Source: Suillus spraguei (taxonomy: Eukaryota; Basidiomycota; Agaricomycetes; Boletales; Suillaceae). From it: a stretch of DNA of 64,000 nucleotides. The stretch lies in the NCBI GenBank assembly GCA_016800925.1, contig JABCPU010000268.1:1-64000 (forward strand), given 5' to 3'. Positions 13,126 through 24,227 of this stretch are shown here, in pieces. The notes beneath the pieces were generated by a model. That model had not been told where the DNA came from, made no database searches, and worked only from the letters and a program-made list of their open reading frames with translations. The position numbers and the translations under genes are program-made. Position 1 is the stretch's first letter. The number at the start of each line of letters is the position of its first letter.

Positions 13126-13509
13126 TTGCCTAATTTGCCTTGGGAGGGTTTTCCTGATGATCAAGACTTTGTGAGGGCAGTCGCAGTTTTCCCCGATAGA
13201 CGATGGGTGGTTACAACCTCGGACGACCAGACGCTTTGTCTGGAACTTGAATACAGGTATTCTGTTGAAGAAGATGGAGGGGCATCGCAGAGAGGCTTGA
13301 GTTTGACTATATCACGAGATCAGCGATTGATAGCGAGCGGTGCTAAAGGCGGAGAGTTCGTCGTCTGGCACGGAGAAACTAGCGAATCACTCACCCGACC
13401 CGTCCGCGTCAAAGCCCACTCGAGCTCCAATTGGATCCGCTCGCTGGACTTTTCTCCCGAAGAAAAAGTACTGGCCAGTGGTTCATTTGGCAAATTGAAG
13501 AAACTGTGA
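13126..13509 (+). pseudogene. WD40 fragment of the HET gene family
   Basis: The reading aligns with the first three WD40 repeats of HET copy B: FVRAVAVFPDRRWVVTTSDD against WVMAVAVFPDKRRMVTASGE, LTISRDQRLIASGAKGGEFV against LAVSRDGKLIASGDHDGEVI, and LDFSPEEKVLASGS. It has no proper start, and it stops at KKL just where the other copies read TKLWN. It is immediately followed by a piece of APC11. It is a truncated 5' fragment and not a working gene. Confidence 0.85.
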
Positions 13510-13540
13510 CGCTCCTCTGGACCTCCTCACATACGCCCCT

Positions 13541-13660
13541 CTTCATCAACCACGCAAACGTATACCAATCAAAATGAAAGTCCACATCAAACGCTGAAGC
13601 GCCGTTCCTCAATAGCGCTAGGAAACACACACCATGATTACAACTACAGGACTTTGAGAC
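13541..13660 (+). pseudogene. APC11 5' fragment
   Basis: Bases from TTCATCAACCACGCAAACG through the start codon at 13574 match the 5' end of the intact APC11 gene (46226 and its leader). The peptide starts MKVHIK. The three tryptophan codons that should follow now read TGA (13595), TAG (13613) and TAG (13619), and about seven bases are missing at the third. The remaining exons are absent. Confidence 0.85.
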
Positions 13661-14416
13661 GCATGGATCCCTCGATGCATCTTAACTAACTCACAATAAC
13701 AGTGTTAGCAAAGTGTTAGAGTTGCCTCTTTCACTGACTCGGAGCATACTGTAACCAGATTGGTTGATCATTAAGTACTATGAATGCTCGCCGTGCTTCA
13801 GCCCAGTTTGATATTATTTCCGTTGCCTTTACATCTCACGATGTTCTTTCACCAATGCATAACCCACGATGTCACTCGACAGAACCCTCTCTCCACTAAA
13901 ATCTGGTACCATAGATCTGGGCCATTCCGGGAGGTTGGCAATTCAAAATGAAATATACTATTACCAACCGCTAGTGAGCCATTCCAATGTTATTCAATGC
14001 TGGTAAACATTCTAAACTAACCTTTGCCTTCAAAAGACTTCGAAAAATACGTCCAGGACTCGAGCGAAAGGTGAAATCAAATTTCCGCGCATGTTTGAAA
14101 CCCTCTCCCCACTGTGCCCACTACCCATACGTAAACTCGGAAGCAGGCGACGGGGAAGATAAGGCCGAGACTTCTTCTTGGTAAGCTCTTTGTTATTATA
14201 TAGGTCTTCTGTCATCTGATCAGGAAGACTATTGGCCGATGGTGCCTGTAGCATCCTTACAGTACACTTGTGTGTCAAACGAGGGCAGGCAAGCACCACA
14301 ATAACAACAGAAGCAACGTTTTCCTAACTCATTCTAGTGAGTGACCCACAATAACCGGCTCCTGCATTTACTCATAAGCTGGTGGACAGGAAGAGATCAT
14401 GTAGAACTACTCGCAC
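13661..14416. other. Intergenic, with R2-like repeat at 13694-13830
   Basis: Bases 13694-13830 resemble the 3' flanks of the F1 genes (31005-31180 and 37985-38160). Shared words are AATAACAGTGTT, TTAGAGTTGCCT and CACCGTGCT/TCAGCCCAG. The remainder up to the MFS start is unremarkable. Confidence 0.6.
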
Positions 14417-16661
14417 ATGTCTGCCACAAACCGAATCCCTGCTGACGAGGGGCAAGGCATACTAGACTCGGTGTCTACCACCCCAACTTTACAGGGCGAT
14501 CACGCGCCGAGCTCCGTGCATCGAATTCCAGTCCAGAGCCATTCTCAGAATAACAAACTGTCTCAGACAGTGAATGATACAGATGTTTTGGTTGTTGACT
14601 GGGACGGCCCAGACGACCCTCAAAATCCCAAAAAGTAAGTTTGCATGAGCAGAGAGTCATGGTTCAACATTGAGTTCACGGTTCTTCCACAGTTGGAGTT
14701 GTAGACGCAAATGGGCCGCAACAATAATTGTATCATTGTTTACTTTTATTGGCCCAGTTTCTTCCTCTATGATTGCGCCTGCTACTGGGAAACTAGCGTC
14801 TACCCTTGAAATAAACGACGATGCTATACTTGCACTCACAACATCCATCTTTGTACTTGCATATGGTAGGTCAATTTCGTGGATGCTGGATACCACACTA
14901 ATCTACCAAACTACGTACCAGGGATGGGGCCTTTGTTTATGGGTCCATTGAGTGAGATTTACGGACGATCATACGTTTTGCAATTGTCAAGTCTATGGTA
15001 CCTTGGTATGTGATCTTTACAAGCCCATAATACCACCCCCATTCTTAAAATGTCAGTATGGAATCTTGTCTGTGGATTCGCACAGTCAGAATCCCAGCTT
15101 CTGGTCTTCCGATTTCTTGCTGGCCTTGGAGGCAGCGCGGCTATAGTGGTAAAGTCGTATTTTTAATTAGAAAGTATTGAATGACTTCCCTCTCCAGATT
15201 GGCGGCGGTACTCTTGGGGACTGCTGGCGGCCAGGTGAACGAGGAAAGGCTGTTGCCATTTACTCCTTAGCTCCGTTGTTGGGCCCCGTTCTGGGACCTA
15301 TCACAGGCGCTTGGTTAGTAGCTGTTTTAAGTTTAATGATACCACTATCTGAATTGCGACCAGGATCGCTGAACGCTCGACCTGGAGATGGGTGGTACGT
15401 AATACTTTCACCGACCAAGGACAATTCTTATTTCTCTGACAGTTTTGGTCTACGTCCATTGTAGATGCAACTATTCAAATAGTTGGAGTATTTTCAATTC
15501 GAGAGAGTGGGTAATTTACTGGTCGTGATCGGCTGATCCTCATAAATTGTGTTCAGCCTATGCGCCCCTCTTATTAGAAAGGAAGGCAGAGCGGATCCGC
15601 AGATCAATGGATATCGAAAAAGTGCCGAACAGAGAAGTCCGTACTGTTTTTGAAAGTCAAGATCGTTGGTAAGTTCTTTTATAATTCATTAAAGACAATA
15701 TCTGAAGACTATGATCGATACAGTTGGCGGACCATCATAGCCAAATCCCTCAGTCGCCCCTTTCTACTCTTTGTCCATGAGCCGATTTTGCAGCTCCTCG
15801 GCGTTTATATGGCGTATGTATACGGGTTACTTTATCGTAAGTCATATATCCCTCCTTCTATAGACGTGATCTCATATCTCACAGTCTTTCTGACGACAAT
15901 ACCATCGATATTTTGTGGTGTATATCAGCAGTCAGTAGCAGTCGCTGGTCTCCATTACATTGCACTTGGCGTGGGGATGATAGGGGCTGCCCAAATAAAT
16001 GCGAAGACGATGGACAAGATTTATGTTCATTTCAAGACTAAGAACGGTGGAGTTGCGAAGCCGGAGTTCAGATTACGTTCGTTATGATGTTCTTGTGCTT
16101 GGTTTTTTGAGTGCTCATTTGGGGTGACCAACAGCTGCGATGGTTCCCGGATCTGTGCTAGTTCCAATAGGGTGCTTGATCGTAGGCTGGACTTCTGAAA
16201 TCCATACTCATTGGATAGCTCCAGATATTGTTAGTTTGATTCTCCTAGTACTGTCCTCTGGTAACAATTTCAACAGGGTATTGCGCTTGTGGGAGGAGGC
16301 ATTATTCTGAGTATTCAGTGCATACAAACATATATCGTTGATTGCTTTACCCTTCATGCTGCTTCCGGTACCATTATCTCGTTCCCATTTCTTGTTCATC
16401 TCAAATATTTCTTATTCAGCGCTGGCCGCTATCTTCTGTTTGCGATCACTAGCAGGCTTTGGATTTCCCTTGTTTGCTCCAGTGATGTATACCACACTCG
16501 GGTTCGGGAAGGGCGGTACTATTCTGGCGGTCGTAGCAGTCGTCATAGGCTGTCCTGCGTACGTCTTCGTTCTTCTTCATTCCATTGTTACCCTTAATGA
16601 TGATACCTGCAGACCCTGGATATTTTGGCATTACGGGGAACAGATACGGAACAGCAGTTGA
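14417..16661 (+). CDS. MFS multidrug-type transporter (DHA1-like)
   Basis: The start at 14417 opens a hydrophilic N-tail with a VDWDGPDDPQNPKK motif, typical of fungal DHA1 drug:H+ antiporters. About ten short introns are needed. Joined exons give successive membrane segments: FTFIGPVSSSMIAPA, MGPLFMGPLSEIYGRS (the motif A region), LLVFRFLAGLGGSAAIV, IYSLAPLLGPVLGPITGAW (antiporter-type motif C) and RWVFWSTSIVDATIQ. The second half includes LQLLGVYMAYVYGLLY, AMVPGSVLVPIGCLIVGW and PLFAPVMYTTLGFGKGGTIL. I could follow the frame across the junctions checked without a lesion. The product should be a plasma-membrane exporter of small molecules; the substrate cannot be told. Confidence 0.88.
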
Positions 16662-16796
16662 TATGCGTGGCGATAACCCTAGACAAACGAGGAGCGACCG
16701 AAATAGGGAATGGATCACGACTCGGATAACTCACGAATTATGAATCTTGCTGGCAGTAGTGATACGGTATTCCTAATTTCTTATTCCTATGGCTGC

Positions 16797-17860
16797 ATGT
16801 ATGTATACTCTGTTCTTAACGACCCTGTTCCTAATTTCAGGTCATGAGGTTGCAACAGCAGCCAACGCAAGAGTATGAGTAATCACCATACACAAGATAT
16901 ACCAGTGTGTGGCATGCTCGGACCTTTAGTGCCAACATTTAGCAATTTTGACTGGTAACCTATCGACTCATACGAGTTGCTGCTAAGGTCTGTCGACGAG
17001 GGCTCGAGCTTCTTGTCCGTAAGAGCGCATGTAAGATTCGCTGATGTATTGTTTCCACTTAGATGGCAAACATGACCGGAGTGAGACGAAAATCATATTG
17101 ATACAAACGAATTGCGATAAAGAGGACAGATCAACAAAAACAAGTAAAATACGACAGGCTGACGGATGCTCTATGTTCCGAACACGCCGTCCACTAGATG
17201 CTCTCTCCATGCACTCCCCACACCGGACCCGGGGAATATGTCGCTCGACAGGACCTTACGCTGGATGATGACGCTCGGAACGACACTGAAAGCACGTAAT
17301 CGGCCACTTTCGATAAGCCAACTGAAAGCTTGATCAAGAGCTCGGGAATACGCGAATGGTGGGTAGCGAAGATGCTGCAGAAGGCGCCGAGCACCGGACA
17401 GGGAGAGTGCGTAAGCGTGAGTGCAACGCGGAGAGTAAGATGGATGCATGTATGACCGTGTTAGCAGGTCATATGATGGAGACATGGCCTGAGACGATGG
17501 AAGTGCAGGGTAGAAGGATTCATTTGACCAGCAGTGGCCTGAGGAACACGATATGGCATTAATTGTGGACTTACAACGTATCGCCTGAGCTTACCCAGGA
17601 AAACCATGTCCCACCCATGTGGGAGAGAGGGCCAGACGTGACGCATTCTTGTCTCAATGTCCTTTTCCATATCGATATCGTCTTCCAAGAAAATAGCGAC
17701 ATCCTCGGGAGTGACATTCGCTCTATCAATGAACTGTCGAATAGCAGAGACATGGGAATACCAACATGAAACCTTTGGCGCTGTGAGGATCATCCAGTCC
17801 GGGAGGTTAGGTTTGAAAGACGGTACAGAGTTATCTTGAGTTGCGCACGTGACGTTTGGA
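16797..17860. repeat. Segmental duplication D1, right copy
   Basis: Partner of 4830-5990, same orientation. It covers the spacer downstream of the MFS gene plus the 3' exon and the end of exon 1 of the intact GT25 gene. Because the intact gene lies here, this is the likely donor. Confidence 0.85.
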
Positions 17861-18468
17861 TGTGGCGAAACGCTAAGAGAGGACGAGGTGGTATGTTTGC
17901 TATCTTGAGTGTTTGCAGAGGTCCAGAGGTCAGAACCAGAAGCTTCAAAGTACTCGGCAGAAACAGCAATGGCATTGATATCAGCGGGCCAGCGGAAGAC
18001 TGATCTCAAACCGTCCCAATGTCCTTCAGAGGGCAGCAGCGAACGCTGAGAGACAATCCGCTCGAAAATATGACTGATAGCAATATCTGAAGGGTTGAGT
18101 GCATCAACAACGGTCCAATTGATTTCTTTGGATGCTTGCAAATGTTCCATTTCTTGTCGCCGGTCTTGTCGCCAGGGCAGAGAGATGAGATAAACCTCAG
18201 AAGCGATACCCAACTGTGTTGATGAGGAGGAGGAGGAGGAGGAGGAGGAGGAGGAGAATGAAGTCGTAAAGTTCTTGGCAGGATACAAAACTTCGCTGTA
18301 GTAATTTTCTTTCCAAGGCACACGAGGAGAATAGACGAAGGGTAGTGATGTCTTCAGTTGCCGAGACATGAGCGCAAGAATCGATGACCACAAAACCAGA
18401 ATAACACCCAGAATAAGATATATGTATCTCGCAACACTCGCTCGACACACGAGAAAACTGGCAACCAT
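17171..18468 (-). CDS. Glycosyltransferase family 25 protein, type II membrane
   Basis: Two exons (18468-17595 and 17538-17171) with a 56-nt intron give 413 residues, frame intact. The N-terminus has one membrane anchor (YIYLILGVILVLWSSILAL), then a stem with an uninterrupted run of about a dozen serines encoded by a GAG/CTC microsatellite. The GT25 core follows: VYLISLPWRQDRRQEM, WMILTAPKVSCWYSHVSAIR, EDVAIFLEDDIDME (the DxD region), PHGWDMVFLG joined over the intron to HCWSNES, and THAYALSLSGARRLL. GT25 proteins transfer sugars such as galactose in the secretory pathway; related fungal proteins are common but mostly uncharacterised. A partial copy of its 3' end sits at 5319-5980. Confidence 0.9.
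18224..18256. repeat. (GAG)11 microsatellite inside GT25 stem
   Basis: Eleven perfect GAG units on the + strand, read as serine codons (TCC) by the GT25 gene. Length change here would alter the stem without shifting frame. Confidence 0.95.
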
Positions 18469-18963
18469 AGATGGTGACAGTATTGGGTAACACGGTTGGG
18501 CGTTAACCGGTATTTTTGGAGCTACAGTTCAACTGCAAATGCGCGGAGCTTAAAACCTTTCTCCTAGCAGAGTTTGAATCTCGCTTGTAAGGGCATACCG
18601 CCATTCAACGACCCGTCAACGGAGAGCTTGCGGCTCACGATATTCAGTCTGCCCGATGATTAATGATTCCGCAAATATTATACTATGTACGCAGGTAAGT
18701 AGAGATAGACAGAAGAAAGGCTTTAGCACGTGACCACGACGCGCTCCAAGGACGCGACGATTTTCGGAACCCCGATATTTTCAAGAAGCTTGAATTTTGC
18801 CCGAAGAAGTACCCTAGTAATTGCCGATATGTATGAGGTGAGCGGCAAGCCGCAGCACACAATTCGCATTCACCCGATTTTTGTGACTGCGCACCCACCA
18901 AGCCTTCTTCATGTCTAGTGCTTATTTCTGACTTTCACCATATTCCAGCCACCAAACGTAGAA
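18469..18963. other. Divergent spacer between GT25 and amylase genes
   Basis: Spacer between the GT25 start (minus) and the amylase start (plus). No further gene is seen, and it probably contains both promoters. Confidence 0.5.
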
Positions 18964-21084
18964 TGTCAATGTCTGAACGACTCTTTTCTTATTCTCTGAT
19001 ACTTATCACCCTCTCTATTTGTTTGACGTCACTGGCTGCAACTACAGATGATTGGAGAACGCGATCTATCTACCAGGACAGTCCTTTGTCTACTGAATGC
19101 AATCACAAAGCCCTGACTTACCTTACAGATTATTACAGACAGATTTGCGCTAGCTGACAGGGATGATGACATTGCTCCTACTGTCCCATGTGATACAGCT
19201 GCCCGTGACTATTGTGGCGGCTCGTGGAGAGGTGCCATTGACCACTTGGACTACATCAAGCAGATGGGCTTTGATGCAATCTGGATTTCTCCAGTCTACT
19301 CTAACATTGAAGGTATGACCACTTATGGTGCGGGTTATCACGGGTGAGTCCCTCACAATCAAAGCCACGTGGGATGCCTGATCATATTACAGCTACTGGC
19401 CTCAGGATATTCACTCTGTCAATCAGCATTTCGGCTCTGTGGACGATCTAAAGAATCTGAGCTCTGCCCTGCACGAGCGAGATATGTTCCTCATGATTGA
19501 TGTTGTCGTTAACCACATGCTTACAACGCTACCTCTGAATGTCACTGCTTCGAGCTTCGATGCCCCTCAGAATAACTCAGCAACGGATATAACGCCTTTT
19601 GCAAATATGGGTGACTTCCATCCGTTGTGTTTCATCGAGGACTACAATAACCAGACCGAAGTCGAACAATGTTGGCTGGGCGACGCCACACTACCGTATG
19701 CAGACGTGGACACAGAGGACCCGAATGTCGTAGGCATGCTCAACAACTGGATCCAAGATGTTGTATCTAACTTCAGCGTGGATGGTCTGAGATTCAGTAC
19801 TGTAAAATTCGTGTCTCCGCAGTTTTGGCAGGACTTCACGCGAGAAGCAGGGGTGTTCACTATCGGAGAGGTATTCTAATTTTCCTTATCGCAGTTGGTA
19901 ATTGACCAATACTGTTGGTGGCAGGTTATGTCGAACGATACTAATTACACCAGCGGTTACACTCGTGAGCCCATGCGCATAATGAGAAGCATGTTTAGTT
20001 GACACACTACCTATGTTAGAGGTTATGGATGCGGTGCTTGATTATCCAACATGGTATGCCCTTGTACCAGCATTCCAGTCCCCAGAGGGCAACCTCTCTG
20101 CTTTAACCACTGCCGTGACGCAGTCGCAACAGCTTTATGCTACCGGCGCATTCATGACTGGTTCCTTTCTAGACAATCATGACCAAGCAAGGTTTAAACA
20201 TCTGGTCTCAGACACTGCCGTGAGTCAAAGCGCAGTCCGATCAATTGCATATAGTGAACGTCACCACCGCGCAGCTCGTGGCCAATGCAGCAGTTTGGCC
20301 TTTCATACATGATGGTATCCCAATTATATATAATGGTGCGTGACGGCGCTTCCCACAATCATCTGAAATACAGTCATCGATACTTTATCAGGTCAAGAAC
20401 AGGGTCTTTCTGGAGGTTATCCCCCAGCGAATCATGAAGCGTGAGTGATAAATTTCGGCCTTTGTTCAAACTTTGATGGTGAGGGGAACGGACCTCAAGT
20501 ATCTGGACGACAAGATACAACAACGAAAGTGCAGAGTATCTTGCCTTCAAGAACCTGAATCGTGCTCGTAAAATTGCCATAACCGCCAATACCTACTTTC
20601 TGACAACGCCGGTGCGTCGATATATATTTTTACATGTTCCATCCTAATTCTGTTTCGAATTTACATAGATGGAATTCCTCGAAACCAACACTAATAACAC
20701 CCTCGCAATATGGAAACCTCCAATGCTAACCCTTCTTACGAATGTAGGATCTACCTCAGCTCGTTGGAACATCACGCACAAACTTTTCAAGTCGCGCCAG
20801 CATATTGTTGATGTGTTGACATGTGACGTTCACGTCGCTGATGAACGCGGCGGCGTGACTGTAGAGAGTCCTGCGGGGCTGCCAAAGGTTGGTACTTATT
20901 TACTGTCTCTAACTTTGAATATGTCTGAGTGTGCATGCAGGTATTCATGTCAGTTACAACACTGGTAGATAGTCCTGACTTATGTCCTGCGAGTGACTTG
21001 AGTGGAGAATTAGTGACCTGGAGGATCTCATGGTGGGCGGCAACTTATGCCGTGATATGCATCGTCCTTCTATGGATCATATAA
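18964..21084 (+). CDS. GH13 alpha-amylase-like protein, membrane-anchored, probably inactive
   Basis: The start at 18964 gives a signal peptide (LFSYSLILITLSICLTSLAA). The GH13 order follows: ITDRFALAD, CGGSWRGAIDHLDYIKQMGF, AIWISPVYSNI, YHGYWPQDIHSVN, MFLMIDVVVNHM, DGLRFSTVKFV, TIGEV, FLDNHDQARF, IPIIYNGQEQGLSGGYPPAN. It ends with a hydrophobic segment (WWAATYAVICIVLLWII) that should anchor it at the cell surface. Family members hydrolyse alpha-1,4-glucans. In the GLRxDxxKH motif the nucleophile Asp is Ser (AGT, 19796-19798) and the His is Phe. The acid/base Glu (TIGEV) and the stabilising Asp (NHD) remain. The expected first intron donor at 19077 reads GACAGT instead of GTCAGT. Both point to loss of amylase activity. 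At least seven introns. Confidence 0.85.
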
Positions 21085-21281
21085 ATCAGTTATGATTGGT
21101 GAAGTCCTCGCTCATTTATGGACAACTCTAGAATTCTCTCAGGCTAGTGACTGTGATGAGCATGTCCATACCTTCGTCCGATATATTAAGTAGTCAAAAT
21201 TGATATTTATATTGCATCTTCAGAAGAATAAAAATCATCCATATCCACGTTTCACTGCCGCCATGCTATCTGACAACGCTA

Positions 21282-21971
21282 CTATCGTTGGGCCAGAGTT
21301 GCAAAATGGTAGAGAGTTGCAAAACACCTCATAGCACAAAACACAACACATTCTAAACCTCCAACTCTTGGAAATGAGACCTTTTATTATCGATCTATAG
21401 TACTGTATTTTTTGTTTCAAAAAGAAAACACTCTGAATGCCCTCGGCATCAAAATTATCCCCCCAAGTCACATGCTTTCATGTAAAACAATCAAGGGAAG
21501 TGTAAACCCCAGCCAAAAAAAGTCTTCTTTTTTCCAGGAACCCTTTATACTAGTCCTCACCTCCTCCATATTTTTATAACATGATTAGAGCAGAGTTGCT
21601 GTTGTTATCGACGATGTAATCACGACAGTCAGAGAATGCTCAAGCGTGACATTCGTGAGCGGAGTACTAATTCTTATTTTTCAACGCTACTGAGAATTTG
21701 GGTGTACTGAGCGTCAGATCATCGGGGTTCAAACGTGACAGAACGTGACACCTGCGCCAACACACCTGTGGGAAGCTTTGCAACTCTCTACTATTTCTAA
21801 CATTTAGAGTCGGCATCCTTCTGGCAGTATCATTTTTGCATATTTATTTTTTCTGTGAACTGGAGCTCCATTCTGACACACGTAGTTACAGTTCCATATA
21901 TTTTCTCATCTTAATGTGTAGCAAAAAATGAGTTATGAGGTCGTCAGATTTTGCAACTCTGCCAACGATAG
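21282..21971. mobile_element. 690-bp MITE with 23-25-bp terminal inverted repeats and TA target site
   Basis: Left end CTATCGTTGGGCCAGAGTTG... (21282-21306); right end is the inverse (21949-21971), differing by a 2-base indel. TA dinucleotides flank both ends (21280-21281 and 21972-21973), as for Tc1/mariner-like or related TA-targeting transposons. A second inverted pair lies inside: GTAGAGAGTTGCAAA (21309-21323) and its complement at 21775-21793. No ORF for a transposase is present, so the element is non-autonomous. Confidence 0.85.
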
Positions 21972-22164
21972 TATAGCTGGAGCGAGCTTCAAATCCGATT
22001 AGTCAGCAACTTCACAATTCAATAGAAGTAAACAACAAGCATTGAAAGTTCCGCAAGTGAGACATCCGCCATCCGTCACATCCGAAAATGCCGCAACGAC
22101 TATATATACTGGCGTTCTCCATCCTCTATGTTGATAAAACCAATAATACCTCGCGCAGACCAAC

Positions 22165-24227
22165 ATGTCATCCACTGCAACCACAAGCTTCTCAGTATCC
22201 CACCTCAACCTCTTATCACTCTATCATGTGCTTTGGCAGCAGCAAGATTACTCTATTATAAAGCGGTTGAAATGTGATGTTGCAGACCTGGAGGAGCGAG
22301 AACAGTGAGCCTGTTTTGTTATGAGATCTGAAATGATATTAAGGGGTCCAAAACAGGACACACCCATTCAACTTCGACGCTATTGATCTATCTGGACACC
22401 CTGGTGCCAAGTTACCAAACGGAGCGACCTCAATGATGATTCGCTCGGTGTACGAGACTTTCTTTTACAAGATCTCCGCAAACGAGCGCAACATCGTTGT
22501 TCACGGGTCAGCTGGTATCGGTAAGTCGGTGTCCTTCTGTAATTGACATGGCTTGATATAGTAAAATCACCCTCAGGGAAGACATACTTCCTGCTATACG
22601 CCCTCGTCATGCGGCTTCTTGCACGCCAGCCAGTCACCTACCAGATTGACCAGTCAAACTCAAGCGTCTTGTGTTTCACTGCCGATGGCTTCTTTGCCCT
22701 CCCAGAGGAGAACAGTGAATATCACCCTCTGTTCGATCGTGAAGATGTGTTACACTTGATCGACAGTACGCAGGAAGACACCATCACGCACACAAACACC
22801 GATCACACTCGCGCTTTGATGCGGGGAATTCGTGGCAAAACCATTTTCACCACATTCTGGCCAGACAGTCTGGGCCTCGACATCGGATGGTTTTCTGAGC
22901 ATGATGTCCCACTTCGGAAGTGGATGAAACCGTGTACTTTTGATGAGATCTTTGCGATGAGGTGAATGAATTTATTACATATTAGTTGTCGCTGACCATT
23001 GTTGTTAGTACTCTCACCTCCGGTCAGCATAAAGCCAAGTCCTTACGATGGTCATATATCCATTTTGGGTCCAACGCACATGCTTGCCTAAAAGTTTCTC
23101 ATGATGCCAATGATGCGGATTATTATCTCAAGGAGCTCGAACGCGCTCATGATGATTTATGGAGTATCCAACCTACATTGCGCGAACTTGAAGCCCGATA
23201 TAGCCGTAACCTCTTCGCTGTCGAACCTGGCAAAACTTGTGCAGATCCACTTTCCTTCCCTGTATCGCAAGTCGCTACCAGGCTTTTTGCGTACAGGATC
23301 ACCTGCGTGGACTGCGCCGGCGCCAAGGAGGTCGCCGACACCCTCCTTAACTCGGAGGACACAAGAGAAGCAGGCGAAATATTCTATCGTCATGCTGTCC
23401 TGACACTCATGTCCACATCTGGTGGGATTTTCACGCTCGGACGTCCTGATTTGCGGGGCCATTACCATCCGGCACGCGAAGAACTTGTGCTGCGGAACAA
23501 AACACATATGGCATACGAGGGACAGCGGGCCACACCTCCAAACTTTATATACTCTACTCGACGTGAACTTGCGATATTGGCCGCGAACTGCCCACAACTC
23601 CTTCACACCCCACAGCATGCGCTTGTGCATCCGGGCATTGACGCAGTCATGTTTGATGCCAGCAGTATGACAGTATGGCTCGTGCAGGTTACGCACGGTT
23701 CCCCACGCCCCGTTTCCCCTGAAGGTCTTCTCTTCCTGCTGGAAGTCGTCCGGGAAAGCCCTTACGAACCGTCACCCACACACCCCTGGCAATTTGTCTA
23801 TGCCATACGGGGGCAGCCTACCAACATTCTCTTCCACCTCAGTGGGAAAGAAAGAACGCAGCAGTTTTCCATGAGCTTCTGGATGCCACGCATCAAGCCA
23901 TACGTGATGCAAATGCGCGAGATGGATCTGGACACCCACTCTTCGGCCAGCCCGTACGAGCAGTGGGGTTTCCCTTGTAAATTTTCGCAGAAGAGCTCGC
24001 CCAATCTTTCGCGGCGCCTTGTGAATTCAATAGCGCATCTCGTCCCAAGGTGTCGGCGCACAACTGAATCCAGCGCTACGCAGGACAAGTTCACTTCGGA
24101 CATTAACAGCGCGATTATACGCAACTCGGGGGTGCCGGGAGCTCGGTTACTCGGAGAGATTGTGAGGGAGCAAGATTCAGGCCCGGCCGACCACTATGTG
24201 CAGGATGATGAACAGACTAGTAGCTAG
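22165..24227 (+). CDS. Crinkler/RHS-type effector-like protein (P-loop NTPase plus nuclease-fold C-terminus)
   Basis: Four exons (22165-22304, 22357-22520, 22577-22961, 23009-24227) join in frame to 635 residues. After a short helical header (HLNLLSLYHVLWQQQ) comes VVHGSAGIGKTYFLLYALVM, the P-loop pattern of the Crinkler/RHS (CR) class. The C-terminal part has HPGIDAVMFDASSMTVWLVQ followed by VTHG, which fits the restriction-endonuclease-like domain of that class (Asp, then a strand with Gln). CR proteins are found in fungi, oomycetes and trypanosomes; proposed roles are intracellular effectors or conflict toxins, some derived from mobile elements. No classical Crinkler ubiquitin-like header or secretion signal is seen, so a role inside the fungus is as likely as secretion. 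The frame is intact. Confidence 0.75.

Noticed and set aside
18540..18640. Possible tRNA (a GTTTGAATC-like T-loop word near 18571)
   Set aside because: No matching acceptor stem, anticodon arm or A and B box spacing around it.
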